Source: Bacillota bacterium (GTDB lineage Bacteria; Bacillota; Clostridia; Acetivibrionales; DTU013). From it: DNA of 7,829 nucleotides. Within the stretch, counting starts at the first letter, position 1, and each line of letters starts with the position of its first letter. Shown in pieces: positions 6,729 to 7,829 of the stretch. The notes under the pieces are model-generated. The model worked only from the letters and a program-made list of their open reading frames with translations, was not told the origin of the DNA and made no database searches. A program made the translations under genes and the position numbers. The stretch is from the NCBI GenBank assembly GCA_023415815.1, contig JAEZJL010000340.1:1-7829 (forward strand). Reading direction: 5' to 3'.

Positions 6729-6746
6729 CGTCTGGAATCGTCTGGA
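6729..6746. repeat. Tandem CGTCTGGA direct repeat, 10-bp period
   Basis: Two exact copies of CGTCTGGA (6729-6736 and 6739-6746) are spaced one helical turn apart, 7 bases upstream of the hexamer array. In promoter orientation they read TCCAGACG twice. The spacing fits a dimeric DNA-binding protein, but two short copies could be chance. Confidence 0.35.
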
Positions 6747-6803
6747 CATAGGACGACGCCGCTTTCAGCATTTTTCGCTTCAGCCGGATTTCCGGAAAAA
6801 GAC

Positions 6804-6842
6804 AAAGGAGACAGGAGCCTGTCCGGCGTTCCTGTCTCCTTT
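6804..6842 (-). terminator. Strong rho-independent terminator of the Gfo/Idh/MocA gene
   Basis: AAAGGAGACAGGA and its exact complement TCCTGTCTCCTTT form a 13-bp perfect stem, and GCC/GGC inside the 13-base loop can extend it. On the minus strand it is followed by TTTGTCTTTTT. It ends the transcript of the gene that stops at 6882. The stem ends in A/T tracts on both sides, so it could also act on plus-strand transcripts. Confidence 0.8.
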
Positions 6843-6847
6843 TATAT

Positions 6848-6880
6848 GGCCTTTATTCTTTGAGAATTATTTATAAGGCC
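6848..6880 (-). other. Second hairpin directly after the Gfo/Idh/MocA stop codon
   Basis: GGCCTT (6848-6853) pairs with AAGGCC (6875-6880), and inside it ATTCT (6855-6859) pairs with AGAAT (6863-6867) around a 3-base loop. On the minus strand it starts one base after the stop and lies just before the main terminator. It lacks its own T-tract and may protect the mRNA 3' end or be incidental. Confidence 0.35.
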
Positions 6881-6881
6881 G

Positions 6882-7829
6882 TTATTTTTTTAGAATCATT
6901 GCAAGCGCCCTGTCGATCACCTCAGCGTTGCCGAAGGATTCGCTGATGCTGACCAGCGGCTGCTCGCCCTCGAGTATGCACCTTCCGAACTGCTCGATCT
7001 CGAGCATGTAATTGTCCGGGCATTCAATGCTGATCTGCTTGACGCCGCCGTCCTTTTTAAGCGAGATCCCCACAATGCCCTTCTGGTTGAAATTCGCCGG
7101 CACGTCGATAACGCCCTCGTCGCCGATGATTCTGTACCCGCACGCGGATGCGCTGTTGAACGAGCAGAAAGACACAGCCTTCAGGTCTCCCTCGAACTGC
7201 ATCATGATGCAGCTGCTTTCATCCACGCCGGACTCGGGGCCGATATCGCCTGCCGCATATACCGAAACAGGCTCGGCTCCGGCGATATACCTTATAATGT
7301 TTATGTTATAGCAGCCGACGTCATAGGTGGCGCCTCCCCCCAGGCTTTTGACAAGCCTGACGTTTGTGAGGTCCGACAGTATGAAGCTGAAATGCGATTC
7401 TATGTATTTTATCCGGCCTATCAGACCCTGGGCTATCATTTCCTTGACCTTGAGCGTGAGCGGGCTGTGCCTGTAGGCAAATGCCTCCATCAGCAGGACT
7501 CCGTTTTTACGGCAGGCCTCGTCCATGATTTTGACTTCCTCCAGCGAGACTCCGAGCGGCTTCTCACACAGGATGTGCTTTTTATTTTCGGCCGCTTTAA
7601 CCACCCACTCGCAGTGCAGCCCGTTCGGCAGAGGGATATATACCGCGTCTACCTCCGGGTCCTCCAGCAGCGCCTCATAGCTGCCGTAGGTCGTCACAGG
7701 CCCATGCTTCTCCTTGAACTGTTCAAGCCTGACGGCGTCCCTGCCGGCGATGGCGTAAAGTCTTGCGTTTTCGGCTTCCTTTATGCCGGGTATGACTGAA
7801 CCGTCGGCTATATTCGCACAGCCCAGCAC
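6882..7829 (-). CDS. Gfo/Idh/MocA-family NAD(P)-dependent oxidoreductase (N-terminus beyond window)
   Basis: 315 residues are visible. The first codon at the right edge is GTG, but LGCANIADGSVIPGI belongs inside the Rossmann nucleotide-binding loop (usually MxxIGxLGxGxIA), so about 5-8 residues are missing and the gene continues past 7829. Numbering from the edge, family marks are GRD (29-31), the CEKPLG motif with the likely catalytic lysine K90, MEAFAYRHSP (114-123) and GGGATYDVGCYN (164-175). The last of these lies in the C-terminal domain that holds substrate and oligomer contacts. The overall pattern resembles the glucose-fructose oxidoreductase / dihydrodiol dehydrogenase / xylose dehydrogenase branch, so oxidation or reduction of a sugar or sugar derivative is likely; the exact substrate is not readable. 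A terminator follows, so it is the last gene of its own unit. The nearby ThuA-like gene fits a frequent neighbourhood for this family. Confidence 0.9.
   Translation of the reverse strand: MLGCANIADGSVIPGIKEAENARLYAIAGRDAVRLEQFKEKHGPVTTYGSYEALLEDPEVDAVYIPLPNGLHCEWVVKAAENKKHILCEKPLGVSLEEVKIMDEACRKNGVLLMEAFAYRHSPLTLKVKEMIAQGLIGRIKYIESHFSFILSDLTNVRLVKSLGGGATYDVGCYNINIIRYIAGAEPVSVYAAGDIGPESGVDESSCIMMQFEGDLKAVSFCSFNSASACGYRIIGDEGVIDVPANFNQKGIVGISLKKDGGVKQISIECPDNYMLEIEQFGRCILEGEQPLVSISESFGNAEVIDRALAMILKK

Noticed and set aside
6623..6805. N-terminal extension of the DUF2680-like protein
   Set aside because: The signal peptide must be N-terminal, the AAGGAGGTGA site sits just before ATG 6622, and the extension runs through the promoter array into the neighbouring terminator.
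7827..7829. GTG at the right edge as the start of the oxidoreductase
   Set aside because: The following residues are in the middle of the usual Rossmann loop, so this is an internal valine codon of a gene cut by the window.

Overview
The window looks like chromosomal DNA of a Gram-positive Firmicute, most likely of the class Clostridia. The reasons are strong AGGAGG-type ribosome sites, SigA-type promoters (one a perfect TTGACA-N17-TATAAT), a secreted protein with DUF2680-like repeats, and a FadF/HdrD-type membrane iron-sulfur oxidoreductase. This assignment is inferred from gene content, not from any species marker. All six genes lie on the minus strand, so transcription runs from high to low coordinates. 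No tRNA, rRNA, CRISPR array, transposase gene or phage gene was seen, and no gene-free gap reaches 300 bases.

Layout in the direction of transcription: (1) 7829-6882, a Gfo/Idh/MocA-family NAD(P)-dependent oxidoreductase cut at its N-terminus by the window edge and followed by a strong hairpin terminator. (2) 6622-5732, a secreted protein with three DUF2680-like helical repeats and a His/Gly-rich tail, behind a promoter region that carries three TTnAnA-type hexamers at 11-bp spacing (a Pho-box-like array). (3) 5559-1672, an apparent three-gene operon behind the consensus promoter: a ThuA-like protein, a family-1 solute-binding protein with no signal peptide, and a GAF-GAF-GGDEF-HD-GYP cyclic-di-GMP enzyme whose start codon overlaps the stop of the binding protein. 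(4) From 1483 off the left edge, a membrane-anchored Fe-S oxidoreductase (FadF/HdrD/GlpC-like) with its own extended -10 promoter just after the operon terminator.

The most interesting unit is the 5559-1672 operon. The binding protein has an in-frame stop two codons upstream of its earliest possible start and begins directly with the first strand of the solute-binding fold, so it should remain in the cytoplasm. It is translationally coupled to a soluble c-di-GMP enzyme carrying both synthesis (GGDEF, with an I-site) and degradation (HD-GYP) motifs. The inference is a cytosolic ligand sensor, probably for a sugar or sugar derivative given the ThuA partner, that sets c-di-GMP turnover. It would be analogous in logic to the periplasmic NspS/MbaA pair of Vibrio but wholly intracellular. 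This is a hypothesis from gene order and domain content.
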